Positions 26,201-61,058 of a stretch of 64,000 bases of DNA are shown piece after piece (within the stretch, counting starts at the first letter, position 1; each line of letters begins with the position of its first letter). The stretch is from contig NC_073358.2 in the NCBI RefSeq assembly GCF_027580225.2, forward strand, positions 32,390,501 to 32,454,500. The letters run 5' to 3'. Source of the DNA: Misgurnus anguillicaudatus. Its lineage: Eukaryota; Chordata; Actinopteri; Cypriniformes; Cobitidae. A program made the translations under genes and the position numbers. The notes beneath the pieces are model-generated. The model was not told the origin of the DNA. It worked only from the letters and a program-made list of their open reading frames with translations, and ran no database searches.

Positions 26201-26527
26201 AAATTAATATCCACTATTTTGACACATGTACAGCTTTGAAAAATAAATTAAAGCATTGGGGAAAACGACTGAACTCGTGTATGAATACGATAAAAACGAG
26301 CATATTAAATTGAATGACAGACTGATAGGGACAATGATACATTGTACATGTATCACTTATAAAACCACGTTAACTACATAAGCCACGAGACAATCAGACA
26401 GTCATAAAGCTGTAAACAGCAGCACCTTTACATGATAACCACTCCGCACCCTCCACAGCGGGACGCAAAGCAATCTGTTTATCAAAACTGAGGGACACGC
26501 GCATTTACTTACAAGTGTGGCAGCCAT
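21296..26527 (-). CDS. iscu: Iron-sulfur cluster assembly scaffold ISCU
   Basis: ISCU is the mitochondrial scaffold on which NFS1, frataxin and ferredoxin build [2Fe-2S] clusters. Coding exons on the minus strand are 26527-26426, 25844-25731, 24215-24105, 21564-21486 and 21390-21296, all with AG/GT borders and compatible phases, giving 166 aa (human 167). Exon 1 encodes a basic presequence starting MAATLVSKC and ending RSGYHVK. Exon 2 holds [13 protein letters not shown] and [12 protein letters not shown], exon 3 [23 protein letters not shown], exon 4 LPPVKLHC and exon 5 [14 protein letters not shown]. The three cluster-ligand cysteines are present. The exon 1 donor used here (AAG then GTGCTG) keeps the family length; two other in-frame donors exist (GTAAAG at 26431, GTAAGT at 26512). 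Several introns hold transposons. The gene is convergent with tmem119 and divergent from pkn3. Confidence 0.95.
22363..23906 (-). mobile_element. TTAA-flanked AGGTGCAGTGTGTA MITE, copy 2, split by a hAT element
   Basis: Termini AGGTGCAGTGTGTA and TTTACACACTGCACCT with TTAA on both sides (22359-22362, 23907-23910). It is the same family as 7829-8208 but in the opposite orientation. The 390 bp of family sequence are interrupted at 22660-23815 by a hAT element with its own 8-bp duplication. It lies in iscu intron 3. Confidence 0.85.
22660..23815. mobile_element. hAT-like non-autonomous element nested in the MITE
   Basis: A 1156 bp element with termini CAGAGGTGAAAAGTA and TACTTTTTCCACCTCTG, flanked by a perfect 8-bp duplication TTCAAAAG (22652-22659, 23816-23823). 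Both ends carry many copies of ACTTTTACTTGAGTA-type motifs, typical of a widespread fish repeat. The centre is unique-looking GC-rich sequence plus a (GA)n run at 23191-23217. There is no transposase. Confidence 0.85.
24322..24542. mobile_element. Palindromic MITE, CCCTTAC termini, copy 2
   Basis: Starts CCCTTACGAAAGTTAACCA and ends TGGTTAATTTTCCTAAGGAG, with internal CATGGTT and ACTACAGTAACCATG repeats. It is a longer relative of 1436-1542. Confidence 0.65.
24712..25131. mobile_element. TTAA-flanked MITE, AGGGATAGTTCAC family, copy in iscu intron 2
   Basis: A 420 bp element with termini AGGGATAGTTCACTTTAAAA and GTGAACTACTATCCCT, flanked by TTAA (24708-24711, 25132-25135). Family-internal phrases CATTTACTCATCCTCATG, TTCTGATGA and GAACAACATGA recur in the other copies. 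Confidence 0.8.
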
Positions 26528-27429
26528 GATAAAAGTAAAGTATGACGCACTTGAAACTCAATATATAGGTACAGTCTCGTAGATATTAACTAACACCACG
26601 AGAGGGAGTACAGAGGCATATTTAGAGGAGATCCCTAAAAATGTGGATCTCAACCGTTGTGACTTTAAGACCCTCCCAATATGCACGGCAAATGAAGGCC
26701 ACCAATGTTAACTCTTGTTTTACTTTAAAAAAAAATTACACTTAAATACTTTATTTTAAATTTGTGTTATTTTAAAAATTCATCTTGAGCCCTCTTGGTA
26801 GTCTGTTGAGGCCCCCTGGTGGGCTCTGGCATCTTGTTGGGATATACTGCTATACATATATAAGATCAAATAAATTAAATAAACATACATGATGGTTAGG
26901 TTACAAAGATATTTAAATACTAATTTTTTGGTGTACACGTACTGATTCATTTAATTTCATTGTATATTTTTTAATGTGTGAACTTTAGGCTTGAAAGAAT
27001 AAACTTTACAGTACAATATTAATGTATACTGTGTATGTATTGTAATCTATTCTAATATAGTTTTACGCTATTGGTCTCTACGCTTGTGACTGACAGCGTT
27101 ATTATCCAATCATTGATGTGGGAGGCGGCGAAAGCTTTTTCAAACCTCAGGAAATGGGAAAACTTCCACAAAAACTACCGGTAACTCGAGAGCCGTCTCG
27201 CCACAGTCAGCCACTTGTTCCTTCCTCCATCTTTTGGCGTAACAGGAGAACATACATCGTTTGGCCCTCTTGAATGGTGTATTTGTCTGCGCTTTCAGAT
27301 TCATCCGACATCTGGATATGTTTTCTAGGGTCACTCAATCGGGCGCCGCTTGAGCCAGAGCCGCGAGCGAGGATTCGGCTAACGTTAGTCAGAGCGTGTG
27401 CGGTTGATTCTGACGGGCAGTAGGGCACG
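26528..27429. promoter_or_regulatory. Divergent iscu / pkn3 promoter interval
   Basis: The initiator codons of iscu (minus, 26527) and pkn3 (plus, 27430) face away from each other 902 bp apart. No ORF of note lies between. The pkn3-proximal 300 bp is GC- and CpG-richer than the surroundings (27120-27430), as for a housekeeping promoter, whereas 26640-27060 is AT-rich. Individual factor sites are not called. Confidence 0.5.
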
Positions 27430-52315
<24,886 letters not shown>

Positions 52316-53540
52316 CTTCCTCTCGGATGATACATCACTCGTTTGTTCTCTATCCAATTCTCTCTACAATTATGCGGCAAAGTGTCACTTTCGACTATTG
52401 TATGCTTTTTGTGAAACATGGCTGCTATTGTGTGCTTGGGCTCCAAAGACCATCCTTGAAGGACCACCGCTGGACTTTAAAAGTAAGAAGAAACGTACGA
52501 CCAGAACACTGCGACCGTCTGAACGAGAGGTTTCAGTTTCACTGTGAGTAAGCTCGGCTCTGCTAAGCTTTTAACTGCCCATCCTGCTTTGTTTTCATGT
52601 ATGTTATTTTTGCTTATACTGTTTGTTGTCTGTGACACTTCCTTTGTGGTGTTTACCAGTCATCAGATGTTTATTTTTGTAGCCGGTCCAGCTGGTAAAA
52701 GAGTCTTCCTGTCACACTGACTATGATGCCAAAATACACTGTTGCACTGTTAACCGAACAGATGATGAACGCGTCAGACTGAGATGCGGTGGGGAGGGAA
52801 ACGCTGCGCTGTCTTCTAGCTCAGTTTTTAAGGATTTCTGATGTAGTGCTGATCTGAGCAATAAATGCAGCCGGAGAATCGTAAGCTCCTTAGGTTTTAC
52901 TCCGTAACTATTGGAGTTAGTACTTATAGATCATGCAAATTCTTCCATGTCACGTATGTTCATGTTAAACCCTCACGTTTGTGTGTGACTCGAAAATGTT
53001 GATCTCTGGTTGTCCCTAATCTGGATTTGATTTAGGATTGGTGCCCCAGATAAATGTTGCTCGTCTCTTTCCGAATCCAACACTTAATTGTTGTTAAATG
53101 TCTTGTGAGTGTTCAGCTGCAGCTTTTGCATTCAGCTCTGTCCTCCTTGTCTGTATATTTCCTCTGTACACATGTGCATACGGTTCAAGACTGTTGAATT
53201 AGGTGAACCGTATTCTTCTTTGTCTTGGCATGATACGATTAGCACATTGATATTTAATTAAACCATGAATGACTATTTATGAATCTTAGGTGATGAAGAG
53301 CTGTATATCCGAGTTGTTTGTTCATTCATTAATGTTTGTCTGTATTTTCTTTTGACTACATCAGATTATTGTTTTACCGAGTATATCCAATGCGATTTAC
53401 TACTGATAGGTTACACTGTGAACAAAAATGACACTAAAATATTTAAAGGAAACCTGCCCTTTCTATGAGCTATGTGAAGGACAAAATAAACAGAAGTAAA
53501 TGTTATAAAAGGTTATGAATGTATTTGTAAAAAATAAATT
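52316..53540 (+). other. pkn3: pkn3 3' UTR with poly(A) signals
   Basis: Repeat-free sequence follows the TGA stop (52313-52315) and ends with AATAAA hexamers at 53485-53490 and 53533-53538, giving a 3' UTR of about 1.2 kb. Open frames of 74-84 codons at its start are shadows without family resemblance. Confidence 0.65.
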
Positions 53541-53647
53541 ACAACGTGACCATGTTTGTTCAGTTTATTGAATACAGAAGTTTCAAAATTTTTGCATAAC
53601 AATATTGATCAAAACGGCGCAAATCATCCATGAAATGTCAGCATTAA

Positions 53648-53919
53648 AGGGATAGTTCGCTCAAAAAAATGAAAATGCTGTCATCATTTATGCTGTTTAA
53701 ACCTGTAAAAATGTCTTTGTTTTGCTGAACAAAAAAAAGAAAATATTTTGTATTGAAACAGGAGCACCATTGACTTCCATAGTGGGAAAGAAAAATACTA
53801 TGGAAGTCAATGGTGCTCAAAAATCGGTTTGGCTACAAACATTGCTCTGAACAAAGGAATTTATACAGGTTTGGAACAAATTTTATTTTCAGAATTTTCA
53901 TTTTTGGGTGAACTATTCT
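53648..53919. mobile_element. AGGGATAGTTCAC-family MITE
   Basis: TTAA (53644-53647) then AGGGATAGTTCGCTC. The right end GGGTGAACTATTCT is followed by TTGA, a mutated TTAA. It contains the family's inverted ATTGACTTCCATAGT / ACTATGGAAGTCAATGG arms. Confidence 0.7.
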
Positions 53920-53939
53920 TTGAAATGTCGATTAGTTAA

Positions 53940-55050
53940 CTCTTTCCCCGCCATTGACGAGTTATCTCGTCAATTAAGAAAAAAGCTTCCCTGCCAATGA
54001 CAAATTCCATATTTCTGCTATTATCAACTAGGTGGCGTGCTTTCCCAACTTATAAAACACTAAAGCATCCACTGATTCTAAAACAGTATAAACTCTGTGT
54101 ATGTTTTGATCATCGTTCTGAATCAGATTTCTAACAAAAGTGCTTTAAAAAATGCAATTATTTCAGTTATTTGCTTAAAATTTGGTATTTTTATTAAACT
54201 TATCTATGTTTGAGATGTGATAAAAGAACAAATAAAGAGTTTTTTTTTTAAGCAGAGGGTCTGTTGTTTCATTTCATATATTGTATGTTTATATATGGGT
54301 CAGTGACAAAAACAGTTTGGCAAGATGAGAAATTCAAAAATCTATTTAAAAAACTTGCATCGGGTTTATTTCAATGCACATAGTGTATTTACCTTAATTT
54401 TATGCAATAAAAAAATCACATTTGGACCATTTTTATGAAAGTTATGACTGAATGGACCTGAAAATGTTAATGGTGCCACCAATTGTGCAAAAGAATGAGA
54501 AATATTAAATATTTTATCCACCATTAATGGCATGTAAGCGTAATTATCCTTAAAAAAATCATTTTAAAATATAATTTTATTAGTTATTTCATAATGTAAA
54601 TTTTAATGCATTTTTGTAATATTTGTCCTGACATATGCTGAAAACAGCTCTGTCATCTAAATAATCTTTGACAAATGATGCAAAAATGTATGTAAAAAAA
54701 ATCATATTACACTAAACTAGATGATTATATTTTATTCCACATTTTTTATTAATATATTTAAAAAATACTAGTTACACTAATTGACACAGACTGGTTATGC
54801 CACATTGACATTTTTGTAATTATTCCCCAAATATTCTTTCAAAATGAAATAAAACTAGAAATTTTAGACTGCAAAATTTATTTTGAAATTTTAACCCTTC
54901 TACATTTAATTGAACCATACGGACACAAAATAATTAATGTCACGTCATTGACCCATATTTTTAAAGAAGGACATTTACTGAAAGGCATTTAACTTTTGAA
55001 AATCATAAAAATGCTGGCAATTTAAAAAATAAACGCTGGCGGGGAAAGAG
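53940..55050. mobile_element. CTCTTTCCCC-type TTAA MITE, copy 2, with nested insert
   Basis: Termini CTCTTTCCCCGCCA and TGGCGGGGAAAGAG, flanked by TTAA (53936-53939, 55051-55054). The subterminal hairpin ATTGACGAGTTATCTCGTCA is shared with 32735-33082. It carries a 658 bp insertion at 54297-54954. Confidence 0.8.
54297..54954. mobile_element. GGGTCAGTGAC element, 4-bp ATAT duplication, nested
   Basis: Termini GGGTCAGTGAC and GTCATTGACCC, flanked directly by ATAT (54293-54296, 54955-54958). The homologous empty site at about 33001-33020 reads TGTTTATATATTTAAAGAAG with a single ATAT, confirming borders and duplication length. Confidence 0.8.
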
Positions 55051-55054
55051 TTAA

Positions 55055-56117
55055 AAACACTTAAGTGCAATATTTATGGAAGCGATTCAAAGACATAAAA
55101 ACAAGTATAAAGCAAAAATAATTATTGCTTTTTCTGTCTGTATATTGCGCTAAGGACATAACAGGAATCACTACATACATACTCTATTTACCAACAAAAT
55201 ATCTTTATGCACTTGCAGTACAAACTGGAATCTAACAGTCATAGGAATGTCACGTCACATGCACTTGCATCTTAAAGATGCTAAAATGTGTTATAAGAAA
55301 TACCCCGTTTATAAAAATGTTTGTAACATTGAACATTACTGCACTATGTTTTGTATTTCATGTGTTTACTTCTCTGTTGTTCAGCGAGAGAAATTGAGAT
55401 GACTTTGTACTTGGTACAAGCAAGATAAATAGGTATAAAATCACATTACTAGCATACTGAAATCTCACTACTGTATAAAGTGCTATAGGAAATCTTTTCA
55501 AAACTACATCTCATTACACTGATCTTAAATGGGGGAATCTAGCACAAACATACACACAATTCTGTTTCTGTATAAAATATGTATATACAACCTCCCACAT
55601 TTCCAGTTCATTAACATCCCATATTTGCACAACTGCTGATGCAAAACCATTGCTGATGTACAGTAACAAGATGATATCATCTGTTTATGTCATGTCATGC
55701 ATCTTGGAAAAGAGATACGTTGACAACTTTACAATGATCAAAACTTAACCACGATAAGTCAATAATTAGTATATTTGAAATATAACCAGTTAGCTTAAAA
55801 GTCATTAAAACGTATTGCATTGCACACATTTCAGCATTGATAAGCTGTCATGATTTTGTGCTTTTTATTCGGCTTTTGCTATTAAAATATGCAAAATCCG
55901 CACAGACAAATTGTCTAAGTACTATCTGGTCAAGGTATCACCAGTTAAATAATTATAAAAATGCTCATCATTCCAACTTCAAATTGCAACGACAAAGTTC
56001 ATGCACTTAAAAACCACAAATCACTCAAAGCTACTGCTGATGCAGTTTCCACCAAAAGATCAACTTCTAATTGGTTACCTGTAATTGTAGCTATACGACT
56101 TCAAGGTAGCACTGTGA
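55055..56117. other. Spacer / zdhhc12 3' UTR, no gene seen
   Basis: AT-rich sequence without recognisable coding potential or a defined repeat. It probably includes the zdhhc12 3' UTR: a plus-strand TTTATT at 55863-55868 (AATAAA on the minus strand) would end the transcript about 250 nt after the stop. Confidence 0.4.
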
Positions 56118-59100
56118 TTAAATTGGATCATTGCCTTGCTTAAAATACACATGCTCCCACACCACAGGTTCCCACACGCAGAAGAAACCCCAGAGGTTGC
56201 GCAGGGTTCCACGGTCGAAAGGGTTTTCGTCTGTGCCGCAATGCTTGAGGTAAGAGATTCTGTGACGAGACATGAACTCCCACGTGGTGGTATTTAGAGA
56301 TACCAGGTAGAGGTGAGACCCCAGGAGGAGAAGCACAGTTAAGGATAGCACGGCCACCACCGCTGACGCTCCCAGAAGAACACCATTGGTCCTCAACCAC
56401 AGCTGCCAGGTGGGGGCATGACTGAAACCTGACCTGTAAAGTTAAAGTCCAATTAGATTTTAAACTTCAGCATTACATCTTTGATAACTGAGTCTGGCCT
56501 ACTAAACACATAGCTTTACTCACCAGGCCATGTACAATCCCCACAGTAAGACAATGAGCTGGACAGCCAGATAAAGCACAAACCAGCGATGGTTTCTTTC
56601 CCCGACACAGTTCTCTATCCAGGGGCAGTGATGATCATAACGCCGCACACAGTGCTGGCAGGTCTGGCAGTGTTTGGATCTCATGGGTTGCTTTTAAAAA
56701 AAAATGTAATTCATTTCTTTTCACACAACTATGTTACATATGTAGTGCATCTTAACAATATCATTAGAGACGACATACCTGTGCCAGGCAGTGGCCACAG
56801 CGCCGCAGCCGCAAGGATTTGGTCTGAGGAATCATGTCCTGTTTCTCCTCTGTGATGCCAAGTGTGAACTGAAATACAGTGTGATGTATTTCTGAAGTCT
56901 GTTTATTCAGCCGAGGTATTCATGCAGATGGTGGGTATATATATATATATAGATAGATGCTAGTGGGTGATTCTCGCGAAATTAGACTTATGAGGTGTCA
57001 TGAAACATTTTGATAAAAAAGTAAATGCTATCAAAATAAGAAGCATACAGTTACAAACATCTCTTCATGTACTATTTTGCACATGATTTCAAATGTCATC
57101 ATGCAAACCAATTTTGTTGTTTTTTCCACATTTAAGGGGACATTTTCATTACCGCAACGTTTTCCAAGACTGGATTTTGGTTCTTTGACATGGAAATATT
57201 TATAATTATAAAATCTAAAAAATAAAAAGCTTCAGTGCATGTTATACTATAAACATTTACAGTAAAGAAACATGTTGGATTTGTTCATTATTGGTAAATG
57301 TAGAGACAATAATAAAGAATATAAATGTGTCCAAGACTAATTTTCTCATCCTCCGCAACAATTTTCAATCATTGTTTAAGCCTTTAAGGAACTAACACAT
57401 TTTTAAAAAATGTTGGAAGGGACATAATTGACTGACACTCAAGATGGCTACCAGGTAAGCAGTTCTTATTTTTTCTCTCCAGATAAAAGTTGAAATTTTG
57501 TTTGTTATAGACTACCTAGACAACTTTTTAGATCTCATTACCAAAACACGAGTTTGTAAATGCATGTATTTAATGTTATATCATGTTGTGGTAATGATCA
57601 TTTTTATAATGATAATCTAAAAAATTTAAATAATTCTATAGGAAATATTTTTTAAATCCTCTAAAAATAATGGTTATAGTAAGTTCAGACCTTAATTTTA
57701 TATGTGCAAAAAAGGTCTTCTGATGCTGGACACCTTGTAAATCTGAATTTCGTGAGAATCACCCTAGTGTCTCTATTAACTGACCTGCAAATCACAGTCA
57801 TCAGAAAGGACAAAACCAGGATCCATGAGTGAAACTGCGAAATACAGCAGCACGGACACCAGGACCAGCAGGACAAACAGAACTGGCAGTGCAAGCTCCC
57901 CCGTCTCCTCCTGTTTCCGTAGGTCTGCAATGAAAACAGAATATAGTAGAGTGAATAGTATAGTGAATAGGGTAGTAGGGTTGAATAGTTATTTCTTTAA
58001 AGACGACTTTAAAGGGCACATATTTACACATTTTACAAGTCTCAGGTGTGCCTTGAATATGTCTGTAAAGTTTCAGTTCAAAGTAACCCGCAGGTCATTT
58101 GTAATAGCATGTCCAAAATGCTCCTATTTCATGTGTGTAACAACAAAATCGGAAACAGTATCCATGGGTTTCATGTGACATCACATAGTGGTGCAGGTGA
58201 CATTTGTAAGACCAAATTGCAACATGCTTCTATGCATGTGTTAAAGGTCCACTGTGTAGATTTTAAGCGCCATCTAGCAGTGAGATTATGAATGGTAACC
58301 AAGCGTGCCACAGCTCACCCATAGATATGCATAATAAAAGCTAGATGTCTCGTCCGCACTGCTGGCCAATTGAGGTTGACGTCCATTTTGTCACAGTCAG
58401 CTCGCTCACTCGTAACATTGTGTTTTAATCGTGCATGTACTTTTTAAGTAACCAGAACTTGCTAAATTTTCTACCGATTTTCAAACTGTTTGGTTTGTTA
58501 TAAACGTCAGAGATGTACTTATGAGAATGCATCTTTATGAATAATGTTCAAGCATCCAGAATTATAGCCACGTTAAAAACGTTTTTAAGAAACGAAACCA
58601 TTTGTAAATCTGTCAAGATTTCAGCGAGATAAGAGTATTTTTGTTCGTGCAGATCACTCGCCTTACATCAGGTACCACAGAGCCAGCCGGAAGGTTTGCC
58701 TGTGACAAGATGGCCGCCGGTGATGATGTTAAGAGACTTCGCCGTAAGAAATCTAACCTTTATTATGTATATCTATGAGCTCACTCCTCTCTTTTTAATT
58801 GCATAGAAAAGCTACGGTAGCTGCCACAGGACAAACATGTAGGGGTGCACCGATAAATGGCAATATACACTAATAACACGTGGCCGATAACTATTCTGAA
58901 TCGCACAGCTATTTCATGTACTACGGCTTTTGATCAGTAACTTATCGATCTGAAATTACTGTTAGTTTGTGTTGTTTATAACATGCATTTGAAAAAGCAA
59001 CACTCGTCAAACATAATCATTATACATATTCTTTATTATCGTGAAAATACCTGAAAAGGTTTGAAGAACAGCCATATAAATATATATTTTTATATATATT

Positions 59101-60031
59101 TTAACAATATAAATTTATGTTTAAGTAATTTCCTGGAGCTGCGTGTGTAATAGTTCTTCTTTTGCCGCCCATATTGAGTTTCTGCACGAGAGCGCCCTCT
59201 GGCTTTTGGATGTAGCGGCATTTCAGGGTAATTCATTGAAAAGCATAGCAAGAATCATCGGACGATTTATCGGTGCACCCCTCCCAATTCAGTATAGTGT
59301 TAGTTAGTATTCTAATCTACTTCAATTACATGTGTATACCATAGTAGAACTGGATATAACAGAGTAAGAAAGTGTATGTATCATATAATATGATATACAT
59401 ATTATATGACCATATAACTGACCATGGTACAGTAGAGAGTGGTGAAAGAGTGTAGTAGACAGAGCGCAAAATACTATTATATAATACAAAAGAATATAAC
59501 AGAGCAGGGGTCTCCAACCTTTTTAGGAGCAAGGGCTACCACAATGGATAAAACAATCTGGAGGGCTACTTTGTCTACTAAAAACTTTTTTGTTTTACTT
59601 TTGATTTTGTTGATTTTATTTTATTTGTTGATATGTTTTATTATTGTTTAAATGTTAACCCACATAAAAGAAGCGAAGTTAATATAAAAAATGTAATAAA
59701 TAAATAAATATCAAAATTAAGGCTATTAACGTGCCTTTGGCGGGCAACTATGTAGTAGAATAGAAAAAAAGCTGAATAAATAGTGTAGTGTGGTTATATA
59801 GATTTTCTAATGTAAAGACCCAATTATGCAGCTAGAGGTGTGAAACAATATTGTGTAGATTAACGTTATCTGCTCTCCATAAATCACCACATCACAAATA
59901 AAACACAATATGATTACAGTATAAGAACACTCACCGGTGTCGTGGAGGAAGAGGATCAACGTTATCACCCATGTCAAGATGACATGAGCAGTCCTCACCA
60001 GAAATCCTGATCCGAACACATTTTTAAACAT
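56118..60031 (-). CDS. zdhhc12: Palmitoyltransferase ZDHHC12
   Basis: A DHHC-type S-acyltransferase of the Golgi/ER membrane. Coding exons on the minus strand are 60031-59935, 57924-57785, 56868-56779, 56690-56524 and 56433-56118; phases agree and give 269 aa (human 267). The first ATG aligned to the family is at 60031 ([16 protein letters not shown]); a further in-frame ATG at 60055 would add eight residues. Two N-terminal membrane spans ([34 protein letters not shown]) precede a DPG motif (MDPGF). The Cys-rich domain has [12 protein letters not shown] and YDHHCPW with catalytic Cys131, then two more spans. A TTxE-like motif appears as NTTTWEF. Convergent with pkn3, as in human 9q34. Intron 2 carries a GGGTGATTCTC element, intron 1 several repeats. 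Confidence 0.95.
56965..57764. mobile_element. GGGTGATTCTC-type DNA element, copy 2
   Basis: An 800 bp element with termini GGGTGATTCTCGCGAAATT and AATTTCGTGAGAATCACCC, flanked by TAGT (56961-56964, 57765-57768). It shares CTCATCCTCCGCAACA, GGTAATGA and TACCAGGTAAG phrases with 6923-7779. It lies in zdhhc12 intron 2, with the right end only 20 bp from exon 2. Confidence 0.8.
58245..58840 (+). repeat. Repeat with AGGTCCACTGTGTAG terminus after TTAA
   Basis: TTAA at 58241-58244 followed by a terminus similar to the AGGTGCAGTGTGTAA MITEs (CGCCATCTAGCAGTGAGATT). The remaining sequence differs until GCTACGGTAGCTGCCACAGG at about 58810, which again matches the family interior. It is broken on the right by the next element. 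Confidence 0.5.
58841..59282. mobile_element. hAT-like element, AGGGGTGCACCGATAAAT termini
   Basis: AGGGGTGCACCGATAAAT and ATTTATCGGTGCACCCCT are perfect inverted ends about 440 bp apart. Interior phrases (ACACTCGTCAAAC, TTTATTATCGTGAAAATACC) resemble the inverse of the hAT MITE at 29416-29802, so the two are related. No clear 8-bp duplication. Confidence 0.7.
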
Positions 60032-61058
60032 CCTAGCATACTTAACTATGAACACCTAAGCACCCGTCTGCCGTTTGCTCGAAACGAAATGCATCTTAAT
60101 GTCAAACGAGCAGATTTCTATAAGCAGCTAGCTGGGTTAGCCAGCTCATAAGAAACCCTGTTAACGTTAACTTACATCCCAGCTGTCAGTGAGCTCCTAC
60201 GCATCCTACAGGAAATTCCAGCACAAAACCCAGTTCGCTGACAAAATCATTTTTAGCCTAGCATAGCGATCTGTATGCTGCACATCTAATGCAGTGGGAT
60301 ATGTAGATTAATAACGCAACTAAAGCGCTATAGTCTATTATAACAGCGTTTCTTTCGCTCTAATAAGCTTGTTGATTCCGTTTGCTGGTTAGATACATGT
60401 CACGTTTCCTATTGGGCACCAGTGGTCACGTGACCTTTGGATCGCAAATAAAGAGACACACGATAAAAACACACTCTAATGAATTATAAGGGAATTTGAT
60501 TTTATTTCTGTTGTAAAGTATTATAGAATCCAGAGCATTTTAAATTAAAATGTGTATGGTCTGTTTGTCATGCTGGTAAAACACAATTTCTGTCATTTTT
60601 TTATTTGTTTTATTGAAATATTCTCTGATAAGGAATTACATTGTTGGCGAATCAATATAGTAGTTTGCCTAAATGTTTTTCTATACTTATTACTTATGTA
60701 ATAACTGATTTGTAAACATCCCTTTGCATACCTGAGCACAACACTTAAAGTGATAGTTCCCTAAAAAACAAAATTCTATCATCATTTTACTCTCATGTTG
60801 TTAAAAATGTGAATAGATGTCTTTCTTCTGATCGATCGGAGGCCCCATTGACTTCAACAGTAGGATAAAAGAATACTATGGAATTCAATGGGGCCTCAAT
60901 CAGTTTGGTTACAAACATTGCTCAAAATATCTTCCTTTGTGTTCATCAGAACAAAGAAATGCATACAGGTTTGTAACAGCATGAAAGTAAATCATGACAG
61001 AATTTTCATTTTTGGGTGAACTATACTTTTAAAGTTAAACTGTCTTCATGTGAAAATA
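60032..61058. promoter_or_regulatory. zdhhc12 upstream region and uap1l1 downstream spacer
   Basis: The first 400 bp upstream of the zdhhc12 start presumably hold its promoter and 5' UTR, including a CACGTGACC E-box-like site at 60426-60434. The rest is AT-rich, then an AGGGATAGTTCAC-family MITE (60749-61028) directly before the uap1l1 stop. Confidence 0.4.
60749..61028. mobile_element. AGGGATAGTTCAC-family MITE
   Basis: TTAA at 60745-60748 and 61029-61032. Termini AGTGATAGTTCCCTAAAA and TTTTTGGGTGAACTATACT, with inner inverted CCCATTGACTTCA arms. It sits 30 bp from the uap1l1 stop codon. Confidence 0.75.

Noticed and set aside
60031..60055. Upstream ATG as zdhhc12 start
   Set aside because: In frame and possible, but the start at 60031 matches the N-terminal length of the family; noted only as an alternative.
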